A DNA stretch of 5,061 nucleotides. Origin: Candidatus Parcubacteria bacterium (GTDB taxonomy: Bacteria; Patescibacteriota; Minisyncoccia; UBA6257; JAPLYJ01). This document shows positions 4,603 to 5,061 of this stretch, piece after piece (within the stretch, counting starts at the first letter, position 1; every line of letters starts with the position of its first letter). The DNA is taken from NCBI GenBank assembly GCA_026395655.1, contig JAPLYJ010000026.1, forward strand, positions 1-5,061, given 5' to 3'. The position numbers and the translations under genes were made by a program. The notes under the pieces were generated by a model, which did not search any database, had not been told where the DNA came from, and worked only from the letters and a program-made list of their open reading frames with translations.

Positions 4603-5061
4603 TTACAAACCTAATTCTTCAGAAATACCTTGCATAGCTTTTAAAGTAATATCAATAAAATCAACCAAACTTAATCCTAACAATTCTTCACATTTCAATA
4701 TCTCTTCGCGCCTAGCCCCTCTAGCAAAACTTTTTTCTTTAAACCGATTTAAAACATTTTCTTTGTTTAAAAGAGAAATTTTCTTTTCAGGTAAAACCAA
4801 TGTAGCAGCTACAATCAATCCGGTCAAAGAATCTAAACAATACAAAGCTTTTGCCATTTTGGTATCAGGTAAAATACCATGTGAAAAATTATGTGTTTTA
4901 ACCGCTTGAGCTATTTCAGAATCAAAACCATATTCTAAAATCATCTGGCTCCCTATCAAACTATGTTTTTCAGGATTGTTTTTAGTTTGTTCATAATCAA
5001 TATCGTGAAGCAATCCAGACAAACCCCATTTTTCTCTGTCCTCTTGAAAATGATCAGCTAA
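4603..5061 (-). CDS. Predicted HD-superfamily hydrolase, COG2316-like (N-terminus beyond window)
   Basis: The frame stays open to the right edge, so the visible 152 residues are the C-terminal part; the TTG at 5022 is an internal Leu, not a start. The family is typically about 185-190 residues, so roughly 35 are missing, including the first metal-binding His. Visible features are a helix ending DREKWGLSG, the HD doublet in GLLHDID (H19, D20 of the visible part), EKHSLIG, KTHN with a further His, and the very characteristic segments DSLTGLIVAATLVLP and FKEKSFARGARREEI, ending in LKAMQGISEELGL. These match my memory of COG2316, predicted HD hydrolases of unknown substrate. HD proteins use bound metal ions to cut phosphate esters of nucleotides or similar molecules; the exact reaction is not known. 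It converges on the RRM gene and shares its terminator, and nothing links the two functionally. Confidence 0.88.
   Translation of the reverse strand, partial: LADHFQEDREKWGLSGLLHDIDYEQTKNNPEKHSLIGSQMILEYGFDSEIAQAVKTHNFSHGILPDTKMAKALYCLDSLTGLIVAATLVLPEKKISLLNKENVLNRFKEKSFARGARREEILKCEELLGLSLVDFIDITLKAMQGISEELGL

Noticed and set aside
5020..5022. TTG as start codon of the HD hydrolase
   Set aside because: The same frame continues to the window edge with family-like sequence (HFQEDREKWG), so the start lies outside.

Overview
The window looks like a piece of a small, AT-rich bacterial chromosome, roughly one third G+C by eye. It most resembles a Candidate Phyla Radiation (Patescibacteria) genome. 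The pointers are a SecA with an extra segment of about 36 residues between its Walker A and Walker B motifs (a form I remember from CPR bacteria), a stand-alone 84-residue RRM protein, a tiny lysine-rich H1-like peptide, and starts with no well-placed Shine-Dalgarno sequence. The lineage is an inference. In-frame UGA is absent from every gene, all visible stops are TAA, and the ordinary bacterial code applies.

Layout. From 1 to 2205, on the minus strand, lies secA, with its C-terminus beyond the left edge. Directly upstream at 2225-2563 is a short ribosome hibernation factor (hpf/raiA), which gives the widespread hpf-secA pair. Next upstream is an 81-bp gene at 2680-2760 for a 26-residue, 15-fold basic peptide with its own terminator. 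An AT-rich spacer (2761-2926) holds one perfect DnaA box. murB follows at 2927-3859, with a TATAAT placed so that its mRNA could begin at the ATG.

The 433-bp non-coding interval from 3860 to 4292 is the most interesting part. It holds a 75-nt element that folds as a three-way junction, and a promoter reading toward that element and murB. It also holds an apparent small RNA gene of about 84 nt (promoter, transcript, GNRA-capped terminator) on the minus strand. A back-to-back promoter pair with near mirror symmetry follows, and then a structured leader of about 98 nt for the RRM gene on the plus strand. The RRM gene (4293-4547) and an HD-superfamily hydrolase of the COG2316 type (minus strand, entering from the right edge and ending at 4603) converge on a shared bidirectional terminator.

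Together the genes cover protein export (SecA), ribosome storage (HPF), peptidoglycan precursor synthesis (MurB) and RNA binding (RRM). No mobile element, CRISPR array, tRNA or rRNA is visible. The candidate undescribed system is the small RNA and RRM locus: an RNA-binding protein transcribed divergently from a small RNA, both starting from mirror-image promoters. The link between them is inferred from layout only.
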